A DNA stretch of 64,000 nt from Candidatus Bathyarchaeia archaeon (GCA_030019335.1 JASEET010000002.1:1-64000), one strand, 5' to 3'; shown: positions 50,798-60,359, counted from the first letter of the stretch. Translations and numbers: made by a program. The notes: generated by a model from the sequence alone, not told the origin.

Positions 50798-51001
50798 TCA
50801 CTCTTCAACCATTATTGCTTGTGTGGGGCATGATGTTACACATGCCATACACACTATGCAATCGCTTTCTCGCACAGGAACGGATTTCTGAGTGTCTGGA
50901 TATTCCGGCAAATCTTGAAGTTCAAAAACGTTTACGGGACAAACTTCAACGCATATGGCGTCGCCGTTGCATTTGCTCCAATCAACCTTTACTTTTGGCA
51001 T
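50798..51001 (-). CDS. dicluster ferredoxin
   Basis: About 67 residues. VDWSKCNGDAICVEVCPVNV and DCIVCMACVTSCPTQAI give two CxxCxxCxxxCP-type sites, the first with a longer gap (CNGDAIC), as in archaeal ferredoxins that may carry one [3Fe-4S] or altered cluster. ATG at 51001 (MPKVKVDWSKC) is preferred to 51019. Likely electron carrier for oxidoreductases such as 2-oxoacid enzymes. Convergent with DUF763. Confidence 0.9.
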   Translation of the reverse strand: MPKVKVDWSKCNGDAICVEVCPVNVFELQDLPEYPDTQKSVPVRESDCIVCMACVTSCPTQAIMVEE

Positions 51002-51151
51002 TCCTATCAACCTTGCCATAAAGTTTTGGTTTTCGTTGTTTTAAATTTTTGCGTTCACTTCACCATGAATGTTGCTGCTCCCATGCAGCATGTTTTTAAA
51101 CAACACCTAAAAATAGCTTTAAGCTGTTCCTAGGGCAAGGAGCGTCGTGTT

Positions 51152-51760
51152 ATGAACTCGAAAAATGTTGCTTGGCTTAAAATATCCGGAGTTAGTGGTA
51201 TAGTCACACCCATAGTCGCGTTTACATTTATTTTGCTTGCAATAACCTCTTATCCACAGTTCAGCTGGACGGACAATGCCCTAAGCGATTTAGGAGTGGT
51301 GGAGGGAGTCACTGCAGTTCTATTCAATTCTGGTCTCATAATTAGCGGAATTTTAGCCATAATATTCGCGTCTGGATTATTCATTTTTCTACGCAACAGA
51401 GTGTTAGGGAGAATCGGCGCTTTCATCTTCACTCTTGCCGCATTGGCTCTTGTTGCAATTGGGATTTTCACAGAAAATTTTGGAAGAATACACTACTATG
51501 TTTCGGTTGCGTTTTTCATTTTTGCTCCAATATCAATGCTTATCATTTGCGCAACGTTCTTTGTCATTGGTAAAGTGAAAATGGGCTTGTTCACTTTTCT
51601 AACTGCAATTATTGTGGCATTTGTCTGGGTTCTACAATTTGCAATGCGATATGTTCCGAACGTTGCCATTCCAGAAACGATTTCTGCACTTTCAGCCTCA
51701 ACATGGTCCATAGTTTTGGGCTTCCAAATGCTTAAGCAAGGTTCACGTTCAAACAAATAA
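51152..51760 (+). CDS. DUF998 membrane protein
   Basis: 202 residues with six transmembrane helices. ISGVSGIVTPIVAFTFILLA at the start, SYPQFSWTDNALSDLGVVEG near 37 (the W-x-x-N-A-L-S-x-L-G signature), and FIFLRNRVLGRIGAFIFTLA near 75. DUF998 proteins are common in archaea; function unknown. Complete. Its end overlaps an ADP-ribosylglycohydrolase remnant on the other strand. Confidence 0.85.
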   Translation: MNSKNVAWLKISGVSGIVTPIVAFTFILLAITSYPQFSWTDNALSDLGVVEGVTAVLFNSGLIISGILAIIFASGLFIFLRNRVLGRIGAFIFTLAALALVAIGIFTENFGRIHYYVSVAFFIFAPISMLIICATFFVIGKVKMGLFTFLTAIIVAFVWVLQFAMRYVPNVAIPETISALSASTWSIVLGFQMLKQGSRSNK

Positions 51761-52292
51761 AACTGCAAGCCAGTTCAACCTGCGCGGGCGCTAAACATTC
51801 CCCTAATCTCGCCGCTGATTCCATATCTCTAACGATCTTTTCAAGGTTCTTGGGTCTGTTAATTATACCTATAAGCGAAACTCTCATAGGTGCACCGTTT
51901 CGATCTCTCCACTTTGCAAATTCGGCAATCTCATCCTCACCAAGCAGAGTAGCCTTAGAAAAATCTTCCCAACCGGGCCAGCCTTTAATCTTCGTCTTAT
52001 CATTAAGGATTCTTTGAATGATATCTTGCCGAACCACGTGACTTTTCTCCATAATTGATTCAGCGATTATCAAGGCAAACCTAGTATCATCAGTAACTTC
52101 CGCACATCCCCAAGTGAATCTGCTTTTAGGCTGAAAAAGCTGACGAAAACCTTGCAAATAACCGCCATAATGAGTGAGAACCTCCTCAGGCCAGTATCCT
52201 TCAGTCATCTTCCCCATCGCGTCGCCTACGGCAACTGCTTTAATACAAGCAATAGCACTCTCATCGATCGAGAACTCAAACATTCCTCTCAA
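51732..52292 (-). pseudogene. truncated ADP-ribosylglycohydrolase
   Basis: 186 codons. ACIKAVAVGDAMGKMTEGYW near residue 14 and FTWGCAEVTDDTRFALIIAE near 60 contain the metal-binding TDDT motif of the DraG/ARH family. ISLIGIINRPKNLEKIV-type sequence follows, but after about residue 160 the frame loses the family pattern and runs to a stop. The second half with the D-x-D metal ligands (normally ~100 more residues) is missing. Inactive copy. Confidence 0.7.
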
Positions 52293-52478
52293 CCGCCTCT
52301 AAAGGTTCCAGGTAAGACACTTTTATTAAAGTCTATAAGTGTAATGCGGTTTAAGTTAAGAAATCCTTAAGATGGTCTTCGATGGAGAGACATGAGTTAA
52401 AGTGAAAAGGATTTCGAGTAAGAGCTATAACTGAAAAGCTTAATCTTCATAACTGTCTATATAATTCTAGGGCTTTAA

Positions 52479-52538
52479 ATGGCAAAGAAGCCAAGGCTTT
52501 TTGATAGACCTGAATGTAAGAACTGCGTTTTTAACTGA
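52479..52538 (+). CDS. possible 19-residue peptide or gene remnant
   Basis: ATG 52479 opens MAKKPRLFDRPECKNCVFN then TGA. CTATATAATT near 52457-52466 is a good TATA element about 17-20 bases upstream, and the CxxC may bind metal. It could be a 5' remnant of a longer gene. Otherwise 52293-52604 shows only the promoter region of the ARH remnant and a G+C-rich patch near 52560-52600. Confidence 0.2.
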   Translation: MAKKPRLFDRPECKNCVFN

Positions 52539-52604
52539 GAGCTTCCGCTTTTTGCCTTGCCCTTTGCCCCATGTCCCACACGCCCAAAGCGCGCGCGAGC
52601 AACT

Positions 52605-53864
52605 CTATTCTGTCGTCTGACAAAATTGTTGGGAACTAAAACTTTTCATTTTTATATTTCTCTTCGACAAGCTTACTATTAGGGTTATCATTGCAATTAT
52701 CGATGAAAGTACAATTGATACTACAAATGGTAAAATTGTTGATAATTGCCAAAGCGCAGCCCCTACTACTGGAAACGGCATGGAACTCAAGGCTGAGAGC
52801 GCATCCAGGGAGCCAAAAGCTAGGGCCTTATGTGATGCTTCGCTTTCCTTCGCTATGAGTGTCCTATAGCCTACATTATGAAAGGAGCCAATCATGGATG
52901 CGATAATGAGCGAACTTGCTGCGATGAATTTTGTTGGACTTAGGATAAAAAATAGTACGCCTATAGCGCCAACCAAATTGCCTATAAAAATCGAGGTTAA
53001 TGGGCCCCGCTTATCAGTGACTCTTCCAGCTGCAAGCTGAATCGTGGCTTGACTAATTGGGATTAAGGCGAAAACTAGGCCAATAGTAAATGCATCTATT
53101 TTAAGGACGCTGTCCATAAATATCGAATAATAAGGTCCATCGATGGAGGTTTCAACTCCGATTAAGACCGTTAAAAAAATAAGGAAAAAGTGTATCATGC
53201 TTAATTGCCTAAGCGATTTTAAAGGGCGAACACATTCTTCCATATATTTTCTTCCCTTCTCTCTAGTCTTAAGGGTTTCCTGTAAAAACAATCTAAAAAA
53301 GAGGGCGCCTATCACTAGAATCATACAGATTGCCAAAGCGTTAACTGCTGAGATTTCAAAAACGAAGCCTAAAATCAACGAGCCGATGCCGCATGCTGCT
53401 AAACTTGACATCTGAATGATTGAATAACATACTCCGATACTCTTCTCATCAACAGACTCAGCTGCGATAGCATAAATCGCAGGAGAACCTATAGTTGAAG
53501 CTCCCTCGTACATCAAAAAACCCGCCGTCAATAACGCAATACTATTTAAGGTCACGGCCAAAAAAAGCGAGAATATGCCAAGAAGATCAATTAACAAACT
53601 GGCCACTATAACTCTTTTTCTTCCAAACATATCAGAAACAACTCCACCAAGAAGAGGGCCAAAAAGCGAGAGTATATAGGTCATTGCAAAGAGAAAACCT
53701 ACCATCTCTATTCCACCAAATCTGTTAATAATCAATGATAAAGCCCAATAAAAAAAGCCGAAAACAGAACCAGTAAAAAAGGTCGAAAATACTAATACTA
53801 CGATGTTTCGTGAAGCAATTACACTTTTGATAGCTTGAACTTCTTTTTTAATTAGAGTTTTCAA
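52605..53864 (-). CDS. major facilitator superfamily transporter
   Basis: 419 residues with twelve predicted helices. The MFS loop motif between helices 2 and 3 is GGVVSDMFGRKRVIVASLLI near residue 74, and a second half-repeat AGRVTDKRGPLTSIFIGNLV near 278. Exporter-like. Its GTG/ATG start region overlaps the end of a radical SAM fragment by 4 bases, so they were once co-translated; an export role for a modified peptide is an inference. Complete. Confidence 0.9.
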   Translation of the reverse strand: MKTLIKKEVQAIKSVIASRNIVVLVFSTFFTGSVFGFFYWALSLIINRFGGIEMVGFLFAMTYILSLFGPLLGGVVSDMFGRKRVIVASLLIDLLGIFSLFLAVTLNSIALLTAGFLMYEGASTIGSPAIYAIAAESVDEKSIGVCYSIIQMSSLAACGIGSLILGFVFEISAVNALAICMILVIGALFFRLFLQETLKTREKGRKYMEECVRPLKSLRQLSMIHFFLIFLTVLIGVETSIDGPYYSIFMDSVLKIDAFTIGLVFALIPISQATIQLAAGRVTDKRGPLTSIFIGNLVGAIGVLFFILSPTKFIAASSLIIASMIGSFHNVGYRTLIAKESEASHKALAFGSLDALSALSSMPFPVVGAALWQLSTILPFVVSIVLSSIIAMITLIVSLSKRNIKMKSFSSQQFCQTTE

Positions 53865-54620
53865 ATGTACTTAATCACCCTTTCGTCGATAGTAAAATGA
53901 CTACAAAGATTTTTAATTTTCGGAAGGTCGTTTGCGTTGGCAAGTTGATTAACAAATGTTTTTATCAGGGGATCTCTAGCGCTTGTGTTGACTTTATTCC
54001 ACAGAATATGAGGGTCATCTTTTAGAAGATTTCCGACGATTAATGGTAAACCGTCTGAAACTCTTACTTGAGAATTTGGTTTTATTACGAACATTGGCTG
54101 AACATGTTCGACACGATCTTTTAAGTCTTCCAATATGCCAATGTCGATATACAACCTTTTCTTTTTAATATCATCTTTGTACTTATCTTGCAGATGTACT
54201 TTAATTTCGTCGCGTACAGATTGCTGTGGAATAATTAACTCTCTGTTCAAGTATGCTCTCCCAAACGGAACAACCTCGTTTATCCATATCCTTTGAACCC
54301 CTCGCGACAGAGCAAAGTCGATAATATCATCTATTTCATTAATATTAAAGTTCATAACTACGGAAATCAAACCAGTATCTATGGAAGCTTTTGTAAGTTC
54401 AACAATGCTATTCCGAGCTTTTTCCCACGCACCCTTTACTCCCACAAACTTATCGTGGGTCGATGGCTTAGAGCCATGTAAGCTTACACAAACGAAATTA
54501 CATTCGAGTTCATTGAGTCGTCTGACAGTATTTTCATTTATTAGAGTTCCGTTTTCAAACCTACCGAGAACCCCTAAAAAGGAAAGCGAAACGCTTCGGA
54601 AATCGCAAACACTTTTATCA
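53861..54620 (-). pseudogene. radical SAM protein lacking its N-terminus
   Basis: An open frame from about 54620 reads FLGVLGRFENGTLINENTVR, RLNELECNFVCVSLHGSKPS, THDKFVGVKGAWEKARNSI, then VVMNFNINEIDDIIDFALSR and RIWINEVVPFGRAYL. These are beta-3 to beta-6 of a SPASM-type radical SAM barrel (NGTLI, VSLHG...HD). The frame has no start upstream, and the CxxxCxxC motif is missing. The first valid start (GTG, 54443-54445) is inside the barrel. Degenerate or truncated copy next to an MFS gene. Confidence 0.7.
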
Positions 54621-54650
54621 ATTTAGCAAGGTTATAATAACTTGAGGAGA

Positions 54651-55103
54651 ATGGCAAAGAAAAATAACAACAAAGATGCCAGCACAGGCAGTTCAAGCAT
54701 CGAGGAATTAAGCAGAAAACTGGACTTGATAATCAATAGGCTTGAAACTCTTGAAGCTTTCATATTGAACAATCCAGAATATGCTGGATTAGCCCCATAC
54801 TTGCGCATGACTCGCGCTGGCTTAGGCTTGTATGGTGAACCATTAAAAATAGCTTCGAGACTTAGAACCGCTGAAAAGCATTTAAAGAAAAAGTGGGTAG
54901 CTCAAGACGATATTGCAAGATGCGTTGTTCAAGTCTTAGCATTGCATCAGAGATTAAACATTTCTGCAATAACTCGTCAGGTTCGAATGATGCGTGGAAA
55001 ATCTTCAAGAAGAATTATAAGGGAAAGAATTAAACGTTTGGAAGAAGAAGGCATTGTTCAACATGCTAAAGGGTACGGAAACGCTTACGAACTTGCAGAG
55101 TGA
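54651..55103 (+). CDS. small winged-helix-like regulator
   Basis: 150 residues. [20 protein letters not shown] near the start is a coiled coil; [20 protein letters not shown] near 85 and [20 protein letters not shown], then [20 protein letters not shown], form a basic helix-turn-helix with wing. ATG 54651 follows GAGGAGA (54644-54650). Archaeal proteins with this architecture act as transcription regulators, target unknown. Followed by two small helical proteins on the same strand. Confidence 0.7.
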   Translation: MAKKNNNKDASTGSSSIEELSRKLDLIINRLETLEAFILNNPEYAGLAPYLRMTRAGLGLYGEPLKIASRLRTAEKHLKKKWVAQDDIARCVVQVLALHQRLNISAITRQVRMMRGKSSRRIIRERIKRLEEEGIVQHAKGYGNAYELAE

Positions 55104-55198
55104 CCGAATGGGTGGTCACTTTTTCCCATAATAAATAATAACAATGCTCAGATTCCAAAATTGTTAATTGGGACAAAATTAGAGTAAAGGGAGGTGAA

Positions 55199-55576
55199 AT
55201 GGAAATGATTGATGAAGAAAAAGAACATAAAAAGAGTAAAGTGGAAGATGCGGAAGAAGTCAAAGCTGTATTTGAAGTTTTTTCTAAAGAGATACCTGCA
55301 CTAATCAAGGGTATAATTGGCTCAGTATTCTCTGAAGAAGCTGGAAGAGACATGGGCAGAGCAGCTGGAGCATTCTACAAAGAACTTAAGGAAAGCGGTA
55401 TGCCAGACGAAATAGCAGTAAAAATGACTGAAAACTACATCAGCGTATTCACAAGCCTCGGTGACATAATGACAAAGTTCGGCAAGGGCGAGAAAGATTC
55501 TTCAGAAATAGAAAAAGAGATAGAAAGAAGAATCAAGAAGAAACTTGCAGAGAAAGGCTTAACAGAGGAAGAATAG
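55199..55576 (+). CDS. small acidic helical protein (pair member 1)
   Basis: 125 residues. EAVFEVFSKEIPALIKGIIG-like helix near 24, then GAFYKELKESGMPDEIAVKM and TENYISVFTSLGDIMTKFGK, and a charged tail. The central xxGMPxExAxKMxxxY segment is shared with the protein encoded just downstream. GGAGGTGAA lies before the start. No family recognised; the pairing suggests a complex or a membrane-associated stress protein. Confidence 0.6.
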   Translation: MEMIDEEKEHKKSKVEDAEEVKAVFEVFSKEIPALIKGIIGSVFSEEAGRDMGRAAGAFYKELKESGMPDEIAVKMTENYISVFTSLGDIMTKFGKGEKDSSEIEKEIERRIKKKLAEKGLTEEE

Positions 55577-55604
55577 CCTCTTCCCTTCCATTTTTGGTGA
55601 AAAA

Positions 55605-55844
55605 ATGAAAATTTCAACCATAATAAAAGCAGGGCTACACTTATCAAAGTTAGTTTTGAATCTTGTTTTTATTTGGTTAACTTTGGGCTGGAAGGTTAGG
55701 AAGGCAAGGAAAGCCTTCGAAAAAGAGCTTATAAAAGGTGGAATGCCAAAGGAGGCTGCCAAAAAACTCGGAAAGAAGTACTCTTCCGTAAAGGACGAAG
55801 TCATGAAGCAACTTTGGAGTTCAGTCAAAAAGTTTAGAGGGTGA
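55605..55844 (+). CDS. small basic membrane-associated protein (pair member 2)
   Basis: 79 residues. One hydrophobic helix at about 12-28 (LSKLVLNLVFIWLTLGW), then KARKAFEKELIKGGMPKEAA and KKLGKKYSSVKDEVMKQLW. GMPKEAAKKLGKKY parallels GMPDEIAVKMTENY in the upstream protein. 28 bases separate the genes, so one transcript is likely. An acidic soluble plus basic membrane pair would fit a partner complex. Function unknown. Confidence 0.6.
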   Translation: MKISTIIKAGLHLSKLVLNLVFIWLTLGWKVRKARKAFEKELIKGGMPKEAAKKLGKKYSSVKDEVMKQLWSSVKKFRG

Positions 55845-56823
55845 AGTCTGAGTAAATTTGAGAACAGCAAAGTGAAGAAAAAGTTGTTTCATAACCAGGT
55901 TTTTCTGCGAATTTTATCGCTTCTTCTGTTGGAAAGGCTATAGCATTTACTCCAGCCTTTATGGCTAAAATATCCGTTTCTATTCGATGTTTTCCTTTCG
56001 GTCGCATGCATCCAAGCGTTAAAGGTGTTTTGGGAAACATTAATCTTGCCGTTGCTGTGACTTTTGCTATGTCCATTGGTTTTGGCGGGGCAACATTTTC
56101 CATTTCTGTTCCAGGTATAGGCATAAAGGCGATAATAACCAAGGCGGAAGGCGGATATTCTGAAATCATCTTTAAAGCGTTCAGTTCGCCTTTTAATTTT
56201 CCGTAGTGAAGCCCGACAATAACATGGGGCACAAAAGGAATACCAACTTCGTGTAATGCCCTTAAAGAATCTTCATAAGCTTTAACTGTTGTATTCAAAT
56301 TGTAAATTTCCCTTATCGTTTCATTCGACCCAATGATATCTATTAACGCAGCATCAACTCCAGCATTTCCAAGTCCTTCGGCTGTATTGAAATCAATTAT
56401 GCCTGAGTGAACAAATATGGTTAAACCCAATTCGCGTTTAACCTTCCCAATTACATCGATGAATTTTCCAAGGGGAACAGAACCGTCTGGTAGGCATCCG
56501 CCGCTTATTAGGCAACCTAAAGCTTCCTTACGCTTAAGCTGCACACACAGCTCAAACAGCGTTTCAGGTGTAGTAGTCGAATACATGGTGTTCAAAACCT
56601 TTCCACCGCAATGCTTGCACTTTAATGCACAGCCTTTGCCAGTAACCGAGATTGTTGGAAAATCTGCGGGTGAAGAATGGTAATAGCTTGTTTTGTAATA
56701 CATGAAGCTTGGAGCATAAAAATGAATTTTTTTCGTTTTGGAAACGAATGTACTTGCATCTAATAGTTTTGTAAGTTCTTTTTCATCCATGTGCCAAATA
56801 GTTTCGGGTGAAAGTTGTGTCAT
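55834..56823 (-). CDS. radical SAM protein, candidate archaeal lipoyl synthase subunit (LipS1/LipS2 type)
   Basis: 329 residues. CALKCKHC at residues 65-72 is the CxxxCxxC motif, followed by LISGGCLPDGSVPLGKFIDV near 109 and VPHVIVGLHYGKLKGELNAL near 198. A late GCMRPKGKHRIETDILAIKA near 276 and a C-terminal SSLCCSQ suggest an extra cluster. It was long annotated as a BioB-like protein (COG1856). Such proteins pair with a second radical SAM protein, as at 57344, in the two-subunit lipoyl synthase described in Thermococcus. The window's E2 and glycine decarboxylase need lipoyl groups. Subunit identity (1 or 2) I cannot assign. Confidence 0.75.
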   Translation of the reverse strand: MTQLSPETIWHMDEKELTKLLDASTFVSKTKKIHFYAPSFMYYKTSYYHSSPADFPTISVTGKGCALKCKHCGGKVLNTMYSTTTPETLFELCVQLKRKEALGCLISGGCLPDGSVPLGKFIDVIGKVKRELGLTIFVHSGIIDFNTAEGLGNAGVDAALIDIIGSNETIREIYNLNTTVKAYEDSLRALHEVGIPFVPHVIVGLHYGKLKGELNALKMISEYPPSALVIIAFMPIPGTEMENVAPPKPMDIAKVTATARLMFPKTPLTLGCMRPKGKHRIETDILAIKAGVNAIAFPTEEAIKFAEKPGYETTFSSLCCSQIYSDFTL

Positions 56824-56856
56824 CGCCTTATCTTAGAAAAACCCGCTATAGTTTGT

Positions 56857-57207
56857 TTAATAGTTTTCGTTTTCAGCTTCCTCTTCCTCTTCGCTGGCAC
56901 GCTTTGAAATTATGGGTATTACTTGTAAGGCGTCATCTATAGCCCTGATAGATTTTGTGATTTTCTGTAGGTACTTTTGGAAGTTGATTGCTTTAAACAC
57001 TGCTATGCCTCTTTCCGTAATGGCATACAGTGTTTTCTTATCCGAGAATCTTTCTTCGACAAGACCGTTTTTTATGAGAAAGTCTAGATATCGTCCTAGA
57101 ACGGTGCAACTCATGGTAGTTTTGTATGCTATGTTATCAACTGTTAAAGGCTTTTTCACCAAAACCTCTAGTATTGCCTCATATGATTCCAGCTTTGACC
57201 TTCGCAT
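56857..57207 (-). CDS. winged-helix transcription regulator
   Basis: 116 residues. SYEAILEVLVKKPLTVDNIA, YKTTMSCTVLGRYLDFLIKN then GLVEERFSDKKTLYAITERG IAVF is the standard archaeal HTH_45-like winged helix, followed by a coiled-coil helix and a very acidic end (SEEEEEAENENY). It sits between the two divergent lipoyl-synthase-like genes and could regulate them; that is inference. Confidence 0.82.
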   Translation of the reverse strand: MRRSKLESYEAILEVLVKKPLTVDNIAYKTTMSCTVLGRYLDFLIKNGLVEERFSDKKTLYAITERGIAVFKAINFQKYLQKITKSIRAIDDALQVIPIISKRASEEEEEAENENY

Positions 57208-57343
57208 TTATATACGTCCTTACTTTTCGGTTTATTCTGCTTTCATAAATCATTTGTGAATTCCAAATAATTAGTATAAAGCACACGCATTGTAACAGAT
57301 ATTAAGACTAACTTAACCCAACTATATTGAATCATTAGAGTGT

Positions 57344-58372
57344 GTGAAGTTGGCTATTTCCAAAGATCCGCCTAAAAAAGTTCGTGTTTCGTTAGGCTCT
57401 GCTATTGTTCTTGGGCTTCTGAAGGGGAAACTTGACGCTGCGCCTACAACTGCTTATTTGCTAACTTATAGTAAAGGTAAATGTGTTGCAAACTGTGGTT
57501 TTTGTCCGCAAGCTAGGGGGAGCCGCGGCAGGGCAGACATGCTTTCCAGGGTTTCATGGCCTGTTTTCTTAACAAATTATGTGCTTAATGGAATAGAGAA
57601 GGCTGTTAATAATGGCGAAATAAACCGTGTTTGTCTTCAAGCCTTGAACTATCCGGAAGTTTTCACACATCTGTTAGCCTTTACAAAAGCAATTTATCAA
57701 TACACAAAGGTTCCTATTTCGGTTTCATGTCAACCGTTGAACCGCGAAGACATGAAGCAGCTTGCAGATGCTGGAGCTGAAAGAATAGGCATTCCATTAG
57801 ATGTTGCCACTGAAGAACTGTTTGACAAGATTAAAGGGCCTGCTGCTGGAGGCCCATATAACTGGGAAAAACAGTTTAAACTTCTAAGCGATGCCGTTGA
57901 CATTTTTGGAAAGAGTAAAGTCAGCACGCATTTGATTGTTGGATTGGGGGAAACTGAGAAGGAAATGGTTGAAGCAGTTCAGAGATGTGTAGATATGGGG
58001 GTTCTTCCAGCATTGTTTGCATTTACACCAATTCCAGGAACGGCTCTAGAAAATAATTCTCAACCGCCAATTTCAGTGTATAGAAGTGTCCAGCTTGCTA
58101 GACACTTAATTTTCCATAGAATTGTAAGGTATGAGGATATGCATTTCGACGAGAAAGGCTGCATAAGTAATTTCGGCGTTGATAAAGAAGTTTTGATGAG
58201 GATAATTCAAAGGGGAGAACCCTTTCTCACCTCAGGATGCCCAAACTGCAACCGTCCATACTACAACGAAAAGCCAAGCGGACCTATCTACAATTACCCA
58301 AGAAAAATAAGCCAAAAAGAGTTATCGGAAATAGAAAGCCAACTAAGCCTACCTGGGGAGTTAAAATTTTGA
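57344..58372 (+). CDS. radical SAM protein, second candidate lipoyl synthase subunit (LipS1/LipS2 type)
   Basis: 342 residues. CVANCGFC at 47-54 is the CxxxCxxC motif in YLLTYSKGKCVANCGFCPQA. ISVSCQPLNREDMKQLADAG near 125, HLIVGLGETEKEMVEAVQRC near 198, and a C-terminal FLTSGCPNCNRPYYNEKPSG near 297 (CxxC for a second cluster) follow. It resembles the BioB/LipA fold without the usual LipA N-terminal cysteines, as in the archaeal LipS1/LipS2 pair. GTG 57344. It overlaps the polymerase gene start (TTGA at 58369-58372). Confidence 0.75.
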   Translation: MKLAISKDPPKKVRVSLGSAIVLGLLKGKLDAAPTTAYLLTYSKGKCVANCGFCPQARGSRGRADMLSRVSWPVFLTNYVLNGIEKAVNNGEINRVCLQALNYPEVFTHLLAFTKAIYQYTKVPISVSCQPLNREDMKQLADAGAERIGIPLDVATEELFDKIKGPAAGGPYNWEKQFKLLSDAVDIFGKSKVSTHLIVGLGETEKEMVEAVQRCVDMGVLPALFAFTPIPGTALENNSQPPISVYRSVQLARHLIFHRIVRYEDMHFDEKGCISNFGVDKEVLMRIIQRGEPFLTSGCPNCNRPYYNEKPSGPIYNYPRKISQKELSEIESQLSLPGELKF

Positions 58373-60265
58373 ACTCTCTTTGTCTTCTCGATGCTGCACT
58401 AACTGAAACAAACAAGGTAAAACTCAAATTTTTGGACACAAACGGAGAAATCAGAGAATTTATTGATAATCATTAGTAAACCATACTTTCTTGCCGCTAG
58501 TCCACTGACAGAAGAAGAAAAAGGAGCCATCAAATATTTCAGTGGAGAAACAGAAACCGTAGAAAAAGCTGACTTGTTTACTGGTGAATCGAGAGTTTTG
58601 GAAAAAGTTTCTTGGCCGAATCCTAAAATTGCCTTAAAGGCTGCGGGAAGTTTCCGTCAACCTTGGGAAAGCGAAGTGGACTTTCTAAAATCATATGTTT
58701 ATGATAAGGGTCTAATTTTCGGAGCATTACATTCTGAAAACAATTTACAGCCAATTTTTGATGCTCCAACAGCGGTAAAAGAAAAATTTGAAGAGAGATT
58801 TAAAGAAGTTAAAGCAAAAGACGCGTTAAAGTATGTTCAGATTCTTTATTGGCTTAATCTGCTTCTTCAACCAATCCCGAAACTGAACCCAGATTTCTTT
58901 GGGGTTAAAGAAATTGACCAAGAAAAGGTTTGTGCTACTTGGATGCTTTCTAGGATAGCTAACATCCCTTTGGCTGAAGCGTTTAACAGTAGACGGGTAA
59001 GTGAATGGATAAAATCGATGATTTACACTTATCTGCGAAAGAATAGGATTCTCATTCCAACTTCTGAGGAGTTGAGAAAAGGAAAACCGACACATAGAGT
59101 TGTTGGAGCTTTGACGGTTGCGCCTACTCCTGGAGTCTATTTTGGGACTGTTGTGTGCGATTTTGAAAGTCTATATCCAAGCTGCATTGACAGTTTCAAT
59201 TTGTCCTACGAAACAGTTGATTGCATCCATCCGGAATGTAGAAGCAACAAGATTCCAGACGTTGATTATCACGTTTGCACAAAACGCAGAGGATTCTATT
59301 CAATACTTGTTGGAGCCTTAAAGGAACTGCGAATCAGACTGTTCAAACCCAATTCAAAAGACAATTCTTTATCGGAGGAGGAGAGAAAAATTGCTGGTAC
59401 TGCGGCAAAACTGTTGAAGTTGATTACTGTTTCTAGTTATGGGGTTACGGTTAGAATTCACGGGGTGGCTTGTCCGCCACTTGCAGAAGCCATAACGGGT
59501 TATAGCCGCTATGCACTTAAGGAATCTTGGAAGATTGCAGAAGGAAAGGGTTTAAGACCTCTTTACGGCGATACGGATTCTCTGTTTTTAGATAATGCTT
59601 CAAATGAGCAAGTGGAATGGTTGATTAAGGCTGTTAGGGAACGGTTTAGTTTGGATTTGGCTGTGGAGAAACGCTACAATTTATGCGTTTTGCCGAAGGC
59701 AAAGAAGGCCTATTTTGGAATCCTGTCCGATGGAACACCTGACATTAAAGGAGTTACGCCGATAAAATCCAATTCGCCTAAGTTCGTAAACAGTGTATTT
59801 CAGCAATGTGTTAAGACGCTTTCAGCGGTGAAGAATCAAGAGGAATATGCACAGGCTAAGAAAGTGATTAAAGACATTGTTAAGAAAGCTATTGGCGATT
59901 TGAAGAATAGGCAGGTTAAGTTGGAAGATTTAATTTATACAGTGCGGCTTTATTTTGACCCTAACGAGAAAATAGCAGATATGAAGACTGCGGCTCAGCA
60001 GTACCAATGTGCTCTGCAACTGATAGATGCAAGTAAAAAATTGAAAAGATGGGACACCGTTTCCTTCATTAAAGTGAAGCCTTTCAAGTATAAGGAAAAA
60101 ATCTTCACAGTGAAACCAGCAGAATTCGTGAAAAGCCTAGTTGAAATAAATGTAGAGGATTATGTTCGAAATTTGCTAACTGCTTTGAACCAAACTTTTG
60201 AACCAATGAGCATCAAACTGGAGACGGAAAGGAAAACTGAAATTTCAAGATGGTTAACAAGCTAA
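58369..60265 (+). pseudogene. family-B DNA polymerase lacking an evident exonuclease; frame broken near its N-terminus
   Basis: Polymerase core is complete in motif layout: A, VVCDFESLYPSCIDSFN near 236; B, KLLKLITVSSYGVTVRIHG (usually ..NSxYG) near 340; C, LRPLYGDTDSLFLDNAS near 385. The N-terminal 35 codons lie in another frame: TTG 58369, after GGGGAG, gives MNSLCLLDAALTETNKVKLK, then FLDTNGEIREFIDNH and TAG 58474-58476. The remaining frame begins near TTG 58463 (ISKPYFLAASPL), so one extra base breaks it. Between the N-terminus and palm the usual DIE/exonuclease motifs are not seen. About 632 residues in total, versus roughly 780 for typical PolB. Confidence 0.75.
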
Positions 60266-60359
60266 AGTTGCGAATCTAATGTTTGCTTGTCTTCCCCGAT
60301 ATCACAAAATTTAATTTTATTATCGTCCTCATGATTAGGGAAAACCACGCGGTGAGAAG

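Noticed and set aside
54381-54626. Plus-strand ORF opposite the radical SAM fragment
   Set aside because: The minus strand carries recognisable barrel motifs; this frame does not.
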